Source: Leptolinea tardivitalis
GTDB lineage: Bacteria; Chloroflexota; Anaerolineae; Anaerolineales; Anaerolineaceae
Reading direction: 5' to 3'
Length of the DNA: 64,000 nt
Assembly: GCF_001050275.1 (NCBI RefSeq)
Contig: NZ_BBYA01000009.1
Location: 1-64,000, forward strand
The translations under genes were made by a program, and so were the position numbers. Each line of letters opens with the position of its first letter. Position 1 is the stretch's first letter. The notes beneath the pieces were generated by a model. It made no database searches. It worked only from the letters and a program-made list of their open reading frames with translations, and was not told the origin of the DNA. Shown here one piece after another: positions 8,959 through 18,227 of the stretch.

Positions 8959-11478
8959 TTGTCTGGAATGGAGCGATTCACCCAACGAGCGAGGCGGGTT
9001 TTAAGCCTGGCGCATCAGGCGGCTGAACGTTTGCAGCAAAACAGTATCGGTACTGAACATTTGCTGCTTGGCCTGGTGGAAGAAGACGGCGGTGTTGCCG
9101 GCCGTGTTCTTCGCGATCTGGGTTTGGAGCCTGAACGTATTCAGGAAATGGTTGAAAAAACCAGCGGGATGGGGAATTACCGGGGCGGAAAAATTGACCT
9201 GGCTCCCGGAACGCAGGATGTGTTGGAATTTGCCATCGACGAAGCCCGCCGGATGGGCCATCATTATATTGGTACAGAACATCTTCTGCTTGGCCTGGTC
9301 CGCCTGCAAGAGGGTGCTGCTGTTGATGTATTGCGCAAGCTCGGGGTGACTCCTGAACAGATTCGCCGGCAAACCCGGCGCGTGCTGCAGGAAGGCGGTA
9401 CAGCTCCGGCCGGAGCACCTGCATCTGCCAGCCAGAGCAAGTCTGCCTCACAGAAAGAACAGGCCAACCGGGCGAAAACTCCACTGGTTGATCAACTGGC
9501 TGTTGATCTAACCACAAAAGCGGAAGAAGGCAAACTAGACCCGGTAATCGGCCGTCAAATGGAAATTGAACGGGTCATTCAAATTTTGGCCCGCCGCAAC
9601 AAGAACAATCCCGCTCTCATCGGCGAACCTGGTGTGGGCAAGACGGCAATTGTGGAGGGGCTGGCACAGCGAATCATCGAAGGTGATGTTCCTGCTCAAT
9701 TGTTGGACAAACGCGTATTGCAATTGGATGTCGGTTCTCTGGTGGCCGGGACAATGTACCGCGGCCAGTTTGAAGAACGACTTAAACGGGTCATCGATGA
9801 GTTGAAAGCCTCCGGTGCCATCCTGTTCATTGATGAAGTTCACATGCTGGTGGGTGCCGGAGCAGCCGGTTCATCGGTAGATGCCGCCAATATCTTAAAA
9901 CCCGCACTTTCGCGCGGTGAACTTCAGGTGATCGGCGCCACTACGTTGGAGGAATACCGCAAACATATTGAAAGCGATGCTGCTCTTGAGCGCCGCTTCC
10001 AGCCTATTGTGGTCAATGAGCCCAGTGTAGATGAAACCATCCAGATTCTCAAAGGCATTCGTAAAGCCTATGAAGAACACCACCGATTGACTATTTCTGA
10101 CGAGGCTATTGAAGCAGCCGCACGGCTTTCCGCCCGGTATGTGAATGACCGCTTCCTTCCTGACAAAGCCATAGACCTGATCGATGAATCAGGTTCGCGG
10201 GTTCGTATGTACAAGAGTGAAGCTTCCAAAACCGTTAAAGAGCTTATGGTGCAATTGAAAGAATTGCGCATTGACCATTCAAACGCGGTGGAAGAAGGCC
10301 GTTTTGATGACGCTCAAGAGATCATCGAGCGGCAGAATTCACTGGAAAACCAGCTTGAAAAACTGCGTACCAGCTGGGACAGATCCACCAGTCCGGTGGT
10401 CAATGCTAATGATATTGCCGAAGTGGTCTCCATGTGGACCGGGGTTCCACTTATGCAAATGGCACAGGAAGAGTCTGTCCGATTGTTGCAAATGGAAGAT
10501 GAATTAAAGAAACACATTATCGGGCAGGATGAAGCTATTGAAGCCATCTCCAAGTCTGTACGCCGGGCACGTTCCGGCTTGAAAGACCCCCGCCGGCCGA
10601 TAGGTTCTTTTATGTTCCTGGGACCTACCGGTGTGGGAAAAACCGAATTGACCAAGACGCTTGCTAAATTCCTGTTTGGCAGCGAAGAAAACCTGATCCA
10701 GCTCGATATGTCTGAATTCATGGAGCGCCATACCGTGAGCCGGCTGGTGGGGGCTCCTCCGGGTTATGTGGGCTACGAAGAAGCCGGACAATTGACCGAA
10801 GCCATCCGCCGGAGGCCGTATTCCATTGTTGTTTTTGACGAGATCGAAAAAGCCCATCCCGAAGCGCATAATATGCTTCTGCAAATCATGGAAGAAGGCC
10901 ATCTTTCCGATGCCAAGGGGCACAAGGTGGATTTCCGCAATGCCATCATTGTGATGACGTCCAACATCGGTGCAGATATGATCAAACGGCAAAGCTCCCT
11001 GGGATTTACGCTTGCTCTGGATGAAGCGCAGAAGGAACAGGAAGCCTACGAAGAAATGCGCAAGAAACTGATGGATTCTTTGAAACGTGTGTTCAGACCG
11101 GAATTCATCAACCGGTTGGATAATGTGATCGTATTCCGGGCGCTGGCCCGCGAACATATCCGCCAGATTGTCAGTCTCGAAATTGAAAAAGTGGCAGAAC
11201 GTTTGGTGGAAAATGAAATCACATTGAAAGCATCGGATGCTGCTTTAGACAAACTCTCTGAAGAAGGTTACGATCCCGATATGGGCGCCCGTCCACTTCG
11301 CCGGGTGATCCAGCAAAAGGTGGAAGACCCATTGAGCGATGCTTTGCTGGGTAATGAATTCAGCAATGGTGACAAGGTGGTGGTTGATCTCAATGCGGAT
11401 GGCGATGTGATCTTGCGGAGAGAGTTGAAGAAGAAACCAAAAGAACCAGAGAAGAAATTGGAAGAACCGGTGGTATAG
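8959..11478 (+). CDS. clpC: ATP-dependent Clp protease ATP-binding subunit ClpC
   Basis: The 839-residue protein is a Hsp100 unfoldase that feeds substrates to the ClpP peptidase. Two Clp N repeats occupy residues 1-145. The first AAA+ module has Walker A GEPGVGKT at 222-229. A UVR-type middle segment ([12 protein letters not shown]) at about 440 marks ClpC rather than ClpA or ClpB. The second AAA+ module has GPTGVGKT at 555-562 and [11 protein letters not shown]. Start is TTG 8959 with GGAGGAG six bases upstream; the in-frame ATG at 8968 has poorer spacing. There are no mcsA, mcsB or ctsR genes beside it, so the usual Firmicutes ctsR-mcsAB-clpC operon is absent. A terminator follows directly. 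Confidence 0.95.
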   Translation: MSGMERFTQRARRVLSLAHQAAERLQQNSIGTEHLLLGLVEEDGGVAGRVLRDLGLEPERIQEMVEKTSGMGNYRGGKIDLAPGTQDVLEFAIDEARRMGHHYIGTEHLLLGLVRLQEGAAVDVLRKLGVTPEQIRRQTRRVLQEGGTAPAGAPASASQSKSASQKEQANRAKTPLVDQLAVDLTTKAEEGKLDPVIGRQMEIERVIQILARRNKNNPALIGEPGVGKTAIVEGLAQRIIEGDVPAQLLDKRVLQLDVGSLVAGTMYRGQFEERLKRVIDELKASGAILFIDEVHMLVGAGAAGSSVDAANILKPALSRGELQVIGATTLEEYRKHIESDAALERRFQPIVVNEPSVDETIQILKGIRKAYEEHHRLTISDEAIEAAARLSARYVNDRFLPDKAIDLIDESGSRVRMYKSEASKTVKELMVQLKELRIDHSNAVEEGRFDDAQEIIERQNSLENQLEKLRTSWDRSTSPVVNANDIAEVVSMWTGVPLMQMAQEESVRLLQMEDELKKHIIGQDEAIEAISKSVRRARSGLKDPRRPIGSFMFLGPTGVGKTELTKTLAKFLFGSEENLIQLDMSEFMERHTVSRLVGAPPGYVGYEEAGQLTEAIRRRPYSIVVFDEIEKAHPEAHNMLLQIMEEGHLSDAKGHKVDFRNAIIVMTSNIGADMIKRQSSLGFTLALDEAQKEQEAYEEMRKKLMDSLKRVFRPEFINRLDNVIVFRALAREHIRQIVSLEIEKVAERLVENEITLKASDAALDKLSEEGYDPDMGARPLRRVIQQKVEDPLSDALLGNEFSNGDKVVVDLNADGDVILRRELKKKPKEPEKKLEEPVV

Positions 11479-11487
11479 AGAAAAGAA

Positions 11488-11520
11488 CCAGGGCAGCCGA
11501 AAGACTGCCCTGGATTTGTT
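11488..11520 (+). terminator. Intrinsic terminator of clpC
   Basis: CCAGGGCAG and CTGCCCTGG form a 9-bp perfect stem with an 8-nt loop, followed by a T-rich stretch. Confidence 0.8.
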
Positions 11521-11595
11521 TATGGTAATTCTGATTTTTTTCTGACCAAAAATCTACTTGTAATCATGTGGAATTAAAAACACAAACATTGGTTA

Positions 11596-11630
11596 TTGAC
11601 TTCCCGTTTATATTAGATATAGTATATCTA
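11596..11630 (+). promoter_or_regulatory. Promoter overlapped by a 17-bp palindrome
   Basis: TTGACT (11596-11601) lies 16 nt before TATAGT (11618-11623). The -10 region is covered by the perfect palindrome TAGATATAGTATATCTA (11614-11630), which resembles an operator of a dimeric repressor. Position over the -10 would allow simple repression of the lipoprotein gene that starts at 11678. The regulator is not identified. Confidence 0.45.
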
Positions 11631-11677
11631 CATAGTCTATATATAAATTCCCATCAATTTCTATGATCGGAGGAAAT

Positions 11678-12076
11678 ATGAAATCCCGGATATGGATGAT
11701 AGCTGCTGCTTTAGCTATGTTGGTTTTATCTTCCCTGGCATGTGAATTCAGCGCCAGCACTGCCTCAATAAAAGATGCCTACCTGGCAACAGATGATACT
11801 GGTGCCACTAAAACCATTGAATATGGCCAGGATCAACCATTTGTCTTTATGGTTGATCTGGCGAATGCACCGGATGATACAAAGGTTAAGGCTGTCTGGT
11901 ATACAGTGGATGATTCCGGCAAGGCCGAACAGTTTGTTGAGAAAGAAATGGTCACCGGGAAAAGTCCGATCACCTTTACAGCCACAAATAACGGCCTCTG
12001 GCCAGTGGGAAAGTACAAAGTGGAGCTCTATTTGAATGATAAGCTCGACCGTACTCAGGAATTTTCTGTCAAATAG
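11678..12076 (+). CDS. Small lipoprotein with Ig-like domain
   Basis: Start is ATG 11678 with CGGAGGAAAT upstream; an earlier in-frame ATG at 11663 would place the Shine-Dalgarno inside the gene. The 132 residues begin with a lipoprotein signal peptide ending in the lipobox LSSLAC, so the mature protein is probably membrane-anchored outside the cell. The rest is beta-rich (TIEYGQDQPFVFMVDL, WPVGKYKVELYLN) and looks like one Ig-like domain of a kind common in Chloroflexota lipoproteins. It is a single-gene unit with its own promoter and terminator. No function is known. Confidence 0.7.
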   Translation: MKSRIWMIAAALAMLVLSSLACEFSASTASIKDAYLATDDTGATKTIEYGQDQPFVFMVDLANAPDDTKVKAVWYTVDDSGKAEQFVEKEMVTGKSPITFTATNNGLWPVGKYKVELYLNDKLDRTQEFSVK

Positions 12077-12104
12077 AAGCCGATCTTTCTTGGTTAATTA
12101 AAGA

Positions 12105-12149
12105 AAACAGGATGGATTGTAAATTTTCAATCCATCCTGTGTTTTTTTC
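12105..12149 (+). terminator. Intrinsic terminator of the lipoprotein gene
   Basis: ACAGGATGGATTG and CAATCCATCCTGT form a 13-bp perfect stem with an 8-nt loop, followed by seven Ts. Confidence 0.9.
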
Positions 12150-12214
12150 TGAAAACCCCCGCTTTTTCCCGGAAGCCTGCCTGGGGTAGAATAATTCTAT
12201 CGGAAGGTTATACG

Positions 12215-12820
12215 TTGATATCGAGTTTCCTTTTTATCATATTTGCCGTCGGGATATATGGTCTGGTGCATTCATGGCTGGCCAGTATCAAGGTCAAGCA
12301 ATGGGCTTTAGACTGGATCGGCCCATCACGATTCAGATGGTACAGGCTGGCCTATAACGTCTTTTCTTTCATCAGCCTGTTGCCAGTGTTGGCTCTGGCG
12401 GTTGTACTCCCAGATCGGCCGATTTTTAACCTGCCATCACCCTGGAGCAGTGTTGGTGTACTTCTGCAATTGATCGGAGCCGGCATCAGTATTTATGCTT
12501 CTGTACAGACAGGGTTGGGACGTCTGGCCGGTTTGAGTCAATTGGTCGAGAAAGCTGACCAATCTTCTGAAAGCAAATTACAGACTGATGGTCTGTATCG
12601 TTTTGTGCGTCATCCCATCTATTCGGGGGCCATCCTGTTCCTCTGGGCGTCTCCGCAAATGTCCTGGAATTCGCTGGCGTTGAAAATCGCCTTTACACTG
12701 TATTTCATCATCGGAGGGCAGGTGGAGGAAAAGAAGCTGGTGACTGAATTTGGTGATGCATACCGTTTATACCGGTTGCGGACTCCGATGATCGTTCCCT
12801 TCACAAAAAAGCCGGAATAA
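12215..12820 (+). CDS. Membrane methyltransferase-like protein (NnrU/isoprenylcysteine methyltransferase type)
   Basis: The 201 residues contain about five hydrophobic segments. The C-terminal half has GLYRFVRHPIYSG and, 50 residues on, EEKKLVTEFGDAYRLYR, the RHP-x-Y and EE-x2-L-x3-FG-x2-Y-x2-Y signature shared by isoprenylcysteine carboxyl methyltransferase, phospholipid methyltransferase and NnrU-like membrane proteins. Start is TTG 12215 with GGAAGG eight bases before it. It ends 18 nt before comEC and may be co-transcribed with it. The substrate is unknown; a lipid or prenyl compound would fit the fold. Confidence 0.65.
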   Translation: MISSFLFIIFAVGIYGLVHSWLASIKVKQWALDWIGPSRFRWYRLAYNVFSFISLLPVLALAVVLPDRPIFNLPSPWSSVGVLLQLIGAGISIYASVQTGLGRLAGLSQLVEKADQSSESKLQTDGLYRFVRHPIYSGAILFLWASPQMSWNSLALKIAFTLYFIIGGQVEEKKLVTEFGDAYRLYRLRTPMIVPFTKKPE

Positions 12821-12838
12821 CCCGGGGATTTTTCTGCC

Positions 12839-15121
12839 GTGCCGCTTCTTTGGATCTCCATTGCATTCGTAACCGGTGTGGTTGCATCTTTATTTCTGCC
12901 GATTTTTTGGCCGGTTGTTGCCGCAATTGGTATTGTTTTTTTCCTTGCGGCTTTTTTGGAAAGCCGCCTGTTGAACCGTTTTGCTGTATATGCCCAATGG
13001 CGGAAGAATATACCAATTCCGGTTTGCCTGTTGTGGGCTGTTTTGCTGGGCGGAATGGTTCGCGGAGAAATGGGAAGCCCCGGGTTTACTCCGGGTGATC
13101 TGGCTTTCTATAATGGCACAGACGGTGTTTTGATACGGGCCATGGCATCACAGCCGTCTGAATCACACGACAAAAGCACCCTTTTGACTGTCACCGCAAA
13201 AGAAATATCAACAGATGGGATCAGTTTTACGCCAGTGAGGGGTGATGCTGTGATCTTGTTGCCGGCGGGATGTGTATATAAGTATGGTGATCAGCTTGAA
13301 ATTCAGGGAAAATTGGAGACACCTCCCGAGAATAATGATTTCTCCTACCGGCAATATCTTGAAAACAGGGGTGTGTTTTCCTATCTTTCATATCCGCAGG
13401 TGAAAACTATCGGAATTAATAGCGGTCATCCGCTCATGGCGGTAATTTTCAATGCAAGGGATAGGATCGCCGTCACAACGGGAAAAATTATTCCACAGCC
13501 TGAGGCTGCCTTTCTCAGTGGCATGCTGGTCGGTCGTGATGAGCTCATTCCGGATGGCTTGAAAGATGCTTTCCAAAATACTGGAACATCACACCTTGTT
13601 GCTATCTCTGGATTCAATATCACAATTTTAAGTGCTCTAATCCTTGCCCTCACCAGCCGGCTGTTTTCGAAAACATGGTCAGTCATCACGGCGATTCTTC
13701 TGCTTGGTTTATATTCTGTTATGGCAGGTGCCAGTCCCTCCGTGATTCGAGCGGCTTTGATGGGTATTCTGGCGATTATCGGCCGGTCAATCGGGCGGAC
13801 GCGGACGGCGGTCAACAGTCTGGGAATTGCAGGCGGAGTGATGGTATTGGTTAACCCACTCATCCTGCGGGATATTGGATTTCAGCTCTCTGTGGCGGCC
13901 ACTGCCGGTATTCTTCTAATCGGTTCCCCACTAAACGATCGATTTGTCGAAAGAGCTTCTGGTCTGATTCATTCTGAAGAAGCGAATACCCTGATCCGCG
14001 GATTGTCTGAATCGGTGATCATTACCCTTTCTGCTCAATTGGCTACCCTTCCCTTTTTGTTATTTCATTTTCACAAATATCCGATAATTGGACTGCTGGT
14101 CAATCCGATTGTTTTACCGGTGCAACCGGCTGCCATGGTGCTGGGCGGACTGGCTGTTCTGTCCGGTATCGTATTCCTCCCGTTGGGAACACTGGTTGGA
14201 CTGGCAGCCTGGATTCCCCTGGCATTCACGACAAAAATGATTGAACTATTCTCCACGTTGAGTCATTCGGGTACCGTCAATATTCATCTGGAGCTTTGGC
14301 AGGCTGCTCTGTTGAGCTTTCTGATCCTGACTGCCGTATTTGTAAAAAGGGGATGGATGGAGTTATTCAAAAGATATGCTTACTGGGGATTATGCATTGT
14401 TTTATTTGCGTTTTTGGTTATCAATTTAGACACCCTTTACCTGTCGCCGGATGGCCGGTTGCATATATGGGTGTTTCGGCAGGCAAGCGACCTGTCGGTT
14501 TTTATCCAATCTCCGGGCGGTCAAAAGCTTCTGGTAACAAACCGTCCGGGTGATAAAGACCTGATCGCCTTCCTGGACCGGCGGTTGCCATTCTTCCATA
14601 AGAAAATTGATGCCGTGATTCTTCCCAATCCCACTTCTACAACAACAGTCAGTCTGGGAGAGAGTGTGGATCATTACAAACCGGGATGGATATTTACGAA
14701 TCCAGAGGCGGGTGGGGGACGGGTGCAGTCGAAGATCGTTACTGAACTCGCCGATTCTGGTCTGATCACCCGGATGCTTGATGCAGGAAATCAATTTGAC
14801 CTGGGTAGAGGCGCTTTACTTCAAATACTCCAGTCTGATGACAAAGGCAGCCGAATGGAATTAGCCTGGGGAAAAGAGCGAATCGATATCCAGTACGGTA
14901 ATCCATCCCTTGATCACATTATAGGGAAACCTCCGGCTGGCCCGATTGATATCTTCCTAATGGATCACATGGAAAAAATACCAGAGGAAGTTCCAGGGAC
15001 AATCCTACTATCAAGTGTTTTTCAGACATCCGGAATAACAATTCCTGATGGAGGTTGGATGGAGATACGTTCTGATGGAAATCAATTGGACATTTTGGAG
15101 AAGACAAATGCCGGTTCTTGA
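12839..15121 (+). CDS. comEC: ComEC/Rec2-family DNA uptake channel with a degenerate C-terminal hydrolase domain
   Basis: The 760 residues show the ComEC order: N-terminal membrane pair, an OB-like soluble region at about 90-190, then the competence membrane domain with the hallmark GTSHLVAISGFNITIL at about 250 and many hydrophobic helices to about 540. The family conducts single-stranded DNA across the inner membrane. The C-terminal region keeps the start of a metallo-beta-lactamase-like domain (LHIWVFRQASDLSVFIQSPGG) but lacks its metal ligands. Where functional homologs have a DGG motif and H-x-H-x-DH, this protein has TNRPG and PNPTSTTT. The nuclease activity ascribed to that domain is therefore probably lost. 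Start GTG 12839 has no clear ribosome binding site; translation may be coupled to the gene before it. Confidence 0.85.
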   Translation: MPLLWISIAFVTGVVASLFLPIFWPVVAAIGIVFFLAAFLESRLLNRFAVYAQWRKNIPIPVCLLWAVLLGGMVRGEMGSPGFTPGDLAFYNGTDGVLIRAMASQPSESHDKSTLLTVTAKEISTDGISFTPVRGDAVILLPAGCVYKYGDQLEIQGKLETPPENNDFSYRQYLENRGVFSYLSYPQVKTIGINSGHPLMAVIFNARDRIAVTTGKIIPQPEAAFLSGMLVGRDELIPDGLKDAFQNTGTSHLVAISGFNITILSALILALTSRLFSKTWSVITAILLLGLYSVMAGASPSVIRAALMGILAIIGRSIGRTRTAVNSLGIAGGVMVLVNPLILRDIGFQLSVAATAGILLIGSPLNDRFVERASGLIHSEEANTLIRGLSESVIITLSAQLATLPFLLFHFHKYPIIGLLVNPIVLPVQPAAMVLGGLAVLSGIVFLPLGTLVGLAAWIPLAFTTKMIELFSTLSHSGTVNIHLELWQAALLSFLILTAVFVKRGWMELFKRYAYWGLCIVLFAFLVINLDTLYLSPDGRLHIWVFRQASDLSVFIQSPGGQKLLVTNRPGDKDLIAFLDRRLPFFHKKIDAVILPNPTSTTTVSLGESVDHYKPGWIFTNPEAGGGRVQSKIVTELADSGLITRMLDAGNQFDLGRGALLQILQSDDKGSRMELAWGKERIDIQYGNPSLDHIIGKPPAGPIDIFLMDHMEKIPEEVPGTILLSSVFQTSGITIPDGGWMEIRSDGNQLDILEKTNAGS

Positions 15122-15497
15122 CCACCTGAAACAGACAGCCAACCGGTTGAAAACAGAAATCTCTGTATTGACTGTTGTCTATCGTGACGTCCGAACACCC
15201 TGGTATGCCCGCGCCATTATATTTTTGGTGATTGCCCATTCGCTCAGTCCCATAGACCTGATCCCTGATTTCATCCCGGTGCTGGGGTATCTGGATGACT
15301 TGATCATCATCCCTCTGGGAATTGCTCTGGCGATTCGTCTGGTTCCAAAGGAGGTGTTTGCTGAAGCGCGGGTAAAAGTGGCATCTCAACCAGAATCGAC
15401 GGGGATCTCCGGCTGGTGGTTTGGCGGATTGGTCATACTGGTCTGGATGGGAATTGTGATGCTTTTGATCCGGTTATTTATCCAAACAAGAAAATGA
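15108..15497 (+). CDS. DUF1232 (YkvA-type) membrane protein
   Basis: Start ATG 15108 lies inside the last codons of comEC (14-nt overlap) with GGAG upstream, which points to translational coupling. The 129 residues contain ARAIIFLVIAHSLSPIDLIPDFIPVLGYLDDL, split here as the DUF1232 core segments SPIDLIPDFIPV and GYLDD, followed by a C-terminal transmembrane helix. The family is widespread and uncharacterised. Position after comEC does not by itself imply a role in DNA uptake. Confidence 0.8.
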   Translation: MPVLDHLKQTANRLKTEISVLTVVYRDVRTPWYARAIIFLVIAHSLSPIDLIPDFIPVLGYLDDLIIIPLGIALAIRLVPKEVFAEARVKVASQPESTGISGWWFGGLVILVWMGIVMLLIRLFIQTRK

Positions 15498-15659
15498 TAG
15501 ATCACATACCCTGACACTGAATCTTATTTCCCCTTGCTATAACTGATTTCTGGGAAAAGGTAATAGAAAATCAGGTGTCTTTTCAGGAAAATCTGCACTT
15601 TCTTGAAATATCCTTCGTATAATAATTGAGTACACTGGCGGTAATGTGGAGGAGAATTA

Positions 15660-16730
15660 ATGGCGCAAAAAAACCTCGGCTATGTTGAATTGGAATGGAC
15701 CTGCCCCAATTGTAAAACTCGTAACCCCGGCTTGAAAAAGACCTGCCAGAGTTGCGGTGCACCACAACCGGCAGATGTAGCCTTTCAATCCAAAGCCGAT
15801 GAACAGATCATCACAGATGCAGAAAAGATCAAACAGGCTGAAAAAGGCGCTGATATTCATTGCGGTTTTTGTGGAGCGCGTAATCCAGCCGATGCAACCA
15901 TCTGTTCACAGTGCGGCGGTGATCTCAAGGAAGGAACGAAACGCGAATCCGGTCAGGTAATGGGAGGATTCCAATCAGGTACTGAGACGAAAATCAAATG
16001 TCCGAGCTGCGCCAGTGAAAACCCGGCTAATGCACAAATCTGCTCCAAATGCGGTTCACCACTGAATGCCACCGTCAAACCTCAGGTAACTCCCAAAAAA
16101 GGCCTGTCGCTGGGCTGCCTGATCGCCCTGGGTATAGTTGCCCTGATCGCCATCATCGGGATCATTACATTGATCAGCCTGGGTGCCAAAAAGACCGCTC
16201 TCGTGGGAAACCTGTCTGGCACGGCCTGGGAACGGGTTATAGCTATGGAAGAGTATGGCCCGGTGGAAAAGGAAGACTGGCGGGATAGTGTTCCATCTTC
16301 GGCTATTCTGGGTACCTGTACCGATCGTGTTCGTGACGTTTCTGATTCACCTTCAGGCAATTCAGTGGAAGTTTGCGGTGAACCATACAAAGTGGATAAA
16401 GGCAACGGGGTGGCAGAGGTTGTGCAGGATTGCAAGTATGAAATCCACGATGATTATTGTTCTTACACTGTGGAAGAATGGCACAGAGGTCAGGATGCGG
16501 TGGCGAAAGGTACCGGGTCAAATGTTTACTGGCCGAACCCTGGTTTGGATAGTAAACATCGCGAAGGATCGCGTTCTGAAACGTATACTCTGTACTTTAC
16601 GGCAGATGGGAAAGATTATACTTACGAGACGTCTGATTTCCAACTTTACCAACAGGCTGAACCCGGGTCATTGTGGGATCTAACAGTTAATGGATTTGGA
16701 AGTGTTGTAGAACTTAAACCGGTAAACTGA
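15660..16730 (+). CDS. Triple zinc-ribbon protein with one membrane helix and a C-terminal domain
   Basis: The 356 residues start with three zinc ribbons of the CxxC-x(10-12)-CxxC type: CPNCKTRNPG...CQSCG, CGFCGARNPA...CSQCGG and CPSCASENPA...CSKCGSP. A hydrophobic helix follows at about 150-175 (LIALGIVALIAIIGIITLIS), then a soluble C-terminal region of about 180 residues with four or more cysteines and many aromatics. The likely topology is ribbons inside and the C-terminal domain outside. A strong Shine-Dalgarno GGAGGAGA precedes ATG 15660, and TATAAT at 15618-15623 may be its -10 element. No specific function is recognisable. Confidence 0.7.
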   Translation: MAQKNLGYVELEWTCPNCKTRNPGLKKTCQSCGAPQPADVAFQSKADEQIITDAEKIKQAEKGADIHCGFCGARNPADATICSQCGGDLKEGTKRESGQVMGGFQSGTETKIKCPSCASENPANAQICSKCGSPLNATVKPQVTPKKGLSLGCLIALGIVALIAIIGIITLISLGAKKTALVGNLSGTAWERVIAMEEYGPVEKEDWRDSVPSSAILGTCTDRVRDVSDSPSGNSVEVCGEPYKVDKGNGVAEVVQDCKYEIHDDYCSYTVEEWHRGQDAVAKGTGSNVYWPNPGLDSKHREGSRSETYTLYFTADGKDYTYETSDFQLYQQAEPGSLWDLTVNGFGSVVELKPVN

Positions 16731-16761
16731 TTAAGAATTCTTCTATTTAGTGGAGATTGAA

Positions 16762-17958
16762 ATGAAAACCTGGCGATTAACCATCGTTCTTTTTACCCTG
16801 ACAGTTGGTGCTCTTTCTGGCTGTATCGGGAAAGCGCCAATGGAAAAACCGACCGCTGAGATCACAGCAACAGAAAAACCGCAGAGTATCTCTACAGTTA
16901 CCAGCGAACCTGTATCAACTATGGCTCCCACACCGGATAAGGAGAAAATTGACGAATTAATTAAAGGATTTGCCGGAAAATGGATTGCTTATAACACCGT
17001 ATCTCTGAAAACTGGTTTACCTGCAAATGAGAATCCGTCAACCCGTCTGGAAATAGCCAATACGCTTATTCGAGTGGACAATCAAGCCTGCACAACACCA
17101 TCATTCTCAGTGAAAAACATCCAATTGGACGATTTTCTTAATGGGTATCCGGCACCGAATACCTCTATTTCGTTTTATGAAACGAATTTTCCCTTCCTTT
17201 CAACGGGATGTAATAATCTCGATGTTAGTGCTGTAGCACTGGTCAATTCACGCACATTGGCTGCGGTAAAGGATAACCAGCTTGTTTTCTTTGAGCCCGA
17301 TAACAGCGTAAAAGAAAATGATCTAACTGTTGTATCAACCCTGGTGTCAGAAAACAGCGCAGACCCATTGTATGAAATCCATGCCCAGTTACCTGTTCTT
17401 GAAGCACCAGACAGCCAGAAATTGAATGATCTGGCAAAGAAAATGGTGACCGGTGAACTGGAAGGCTTTAAGAAACAATTTAAGGATTGGGAAATTCCAC
17501 CAGAGATGGCCAAGCAGACCAGTTTCATGTGGATTGGCTATGATGTACCTCTCCTGACGGAAAACTTCGTCAGCATGCGGTTCTATGTAGATTATTACAT
17601 GGCCGGGGCTGCTCATCCCAATCATTATTTCAAGGTTCTGAATTATGACAGGGCTGCCGGTAAAGAGATTCCCTTCAATGATCTCTTTAAAGATGTATCT
17701 GCCGGATTAAATTACCTGGCCAAAGCCTGTAAGGCTGACCTGTCTAAACCAGATTTTCCTCTGTTTGAAGAAGGACTGACGCCTTCAAAGGAAAATTTCA
17801 CCAACTGGAATTTAACGGAAGATGGATTGCGTATCAGTTTTGATCCTTATCAGGTGGCTCCCTATGCGGCTGGTCCACAGGAAGTGGTGATCCCCTTCAA
17901 AGATTTGAAAAATCTGGTCAATGAAAAAACTTCTGTTGGTGCATTTATTGCACGTTAA
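16762..17958 (+). CDS. Lipoprotein with RsiV-like DUF3298 domain
   Basis: Start ATG 16762 is chosen for its GGAG at six bases; the frame also opens at GTG 16750. The 398 residues begin with a lipoprotein signal peptide ending GALSGC and a Thr/Pro-rich linker to about 55. The C-terminal 180 residues carry MRFYVDYYMAGAAHPNHY and KVLNYDRAAGKEIPFNDLF, the pattern of DUF3298 as found in RsiV and PdaC. In RsiV that domain binds lysozyme. Here no anti-sigma segment is present, so only the extracytoplasmic domain is shared. A role in sensing or binding a cell-wall component is possible but unproven. Confidence 0.75.
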   Translation: MKTWRLTIVLFTLTVGALSGCIGKAPMEKPTAEITATEKPQSISTVTSEPVSTMAPTPDKEKIDELIKGFAGKWIAYNTVSLKTGLPANENPSTRLEIANTLIRVDNQACTTPSFSVKNIQLDDFLNGYPAPNTSISFYETNFPFLSTGCNNLDVSAVALVNSRTLAAVKDNQLVFFEPDNSVKENDLTVVSTLVSENSADPLYEIHAQLPVLEAPDSQKLNDLAKKMVTGELEGFKKQFKDWEIPPEMAKQTSFMWIGYDVPLLTENFVSMRFYVDYYMAGAAHPNHYFKVLNYDRAAGKEIPFNDLFKDVSAGLNYLAKACKADLSKPDFPLFEEGLTPSKENFTNWNLTEDGLRISFDPYQVAPYAAGPQEVVIPFKDLKNLVNEKTSVGAFIAR

Positions 17959-18008
17959 CTGTCAGGTGTCCTCTGAAAGGTATGGGTGAGCAAATGTTCA
18001 CGAAAAGT

Positions 18009-18017
18009 TGTTATAAT
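18009..18017 (+). promoter_or_regulatory. Extended -10 promoter element immediately before an ATG
   Basis: TGTTATAAT is an extended -10 (TGn plus TATAAT) ending six bases before ATG 18024. Transcription would start at or next to the ATG, giving a leaderless mRNA. No good -35 is seen. Confidence 0.5.
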
Positions 18018-18023
18018 ACAACC

Positions 18024-18227
18024 ATGCCGTTCGTTGACCTCCAACCTGACATCCAAAATACGGAAACACCATTGCACCCCGAAGATTGGGCTTTCTGGAA
18101 AAGCAGGTCGTACGAAGATCGCATGGCAGAATTGGAAAAAATCCGGCAGTTGCATTTTGCAGGCAGGGATAATGTTCCAACCAGACTTCTTGGAGTTGTT
18201 GAAACTACTAAACGAAGAAAAAGTTGA
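18024..18227 (+). CDS. Small protein paired with a nucleotidyltransferase
   Basis: The 67 residues (start MPFVDLQPDIQ) contain SRSYEDRMAELEKIRQLHF, a helical segment, and end basic (ETTKRRKS). Short proteins with a similar E-R-x-A-x-LE-x-LR segment commonly precede nucleotidyltransferase genes of the DUF6036 kind, as I recall the family. The last 56 nt overlap the next gene in another frame, a layout typical of toxin-antitoxin-like cassettes. ATG 17982 is an alternative start, but it lies upstream of the predicted promoter. Function is unproven. Confidence 0.6.
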   Translation: MPFVDLQPDIQNTETPLHPEDWAFWKSRSYEDRMAELEKIRQLHFAGRDNVPTRLLGVVETTKRRKS

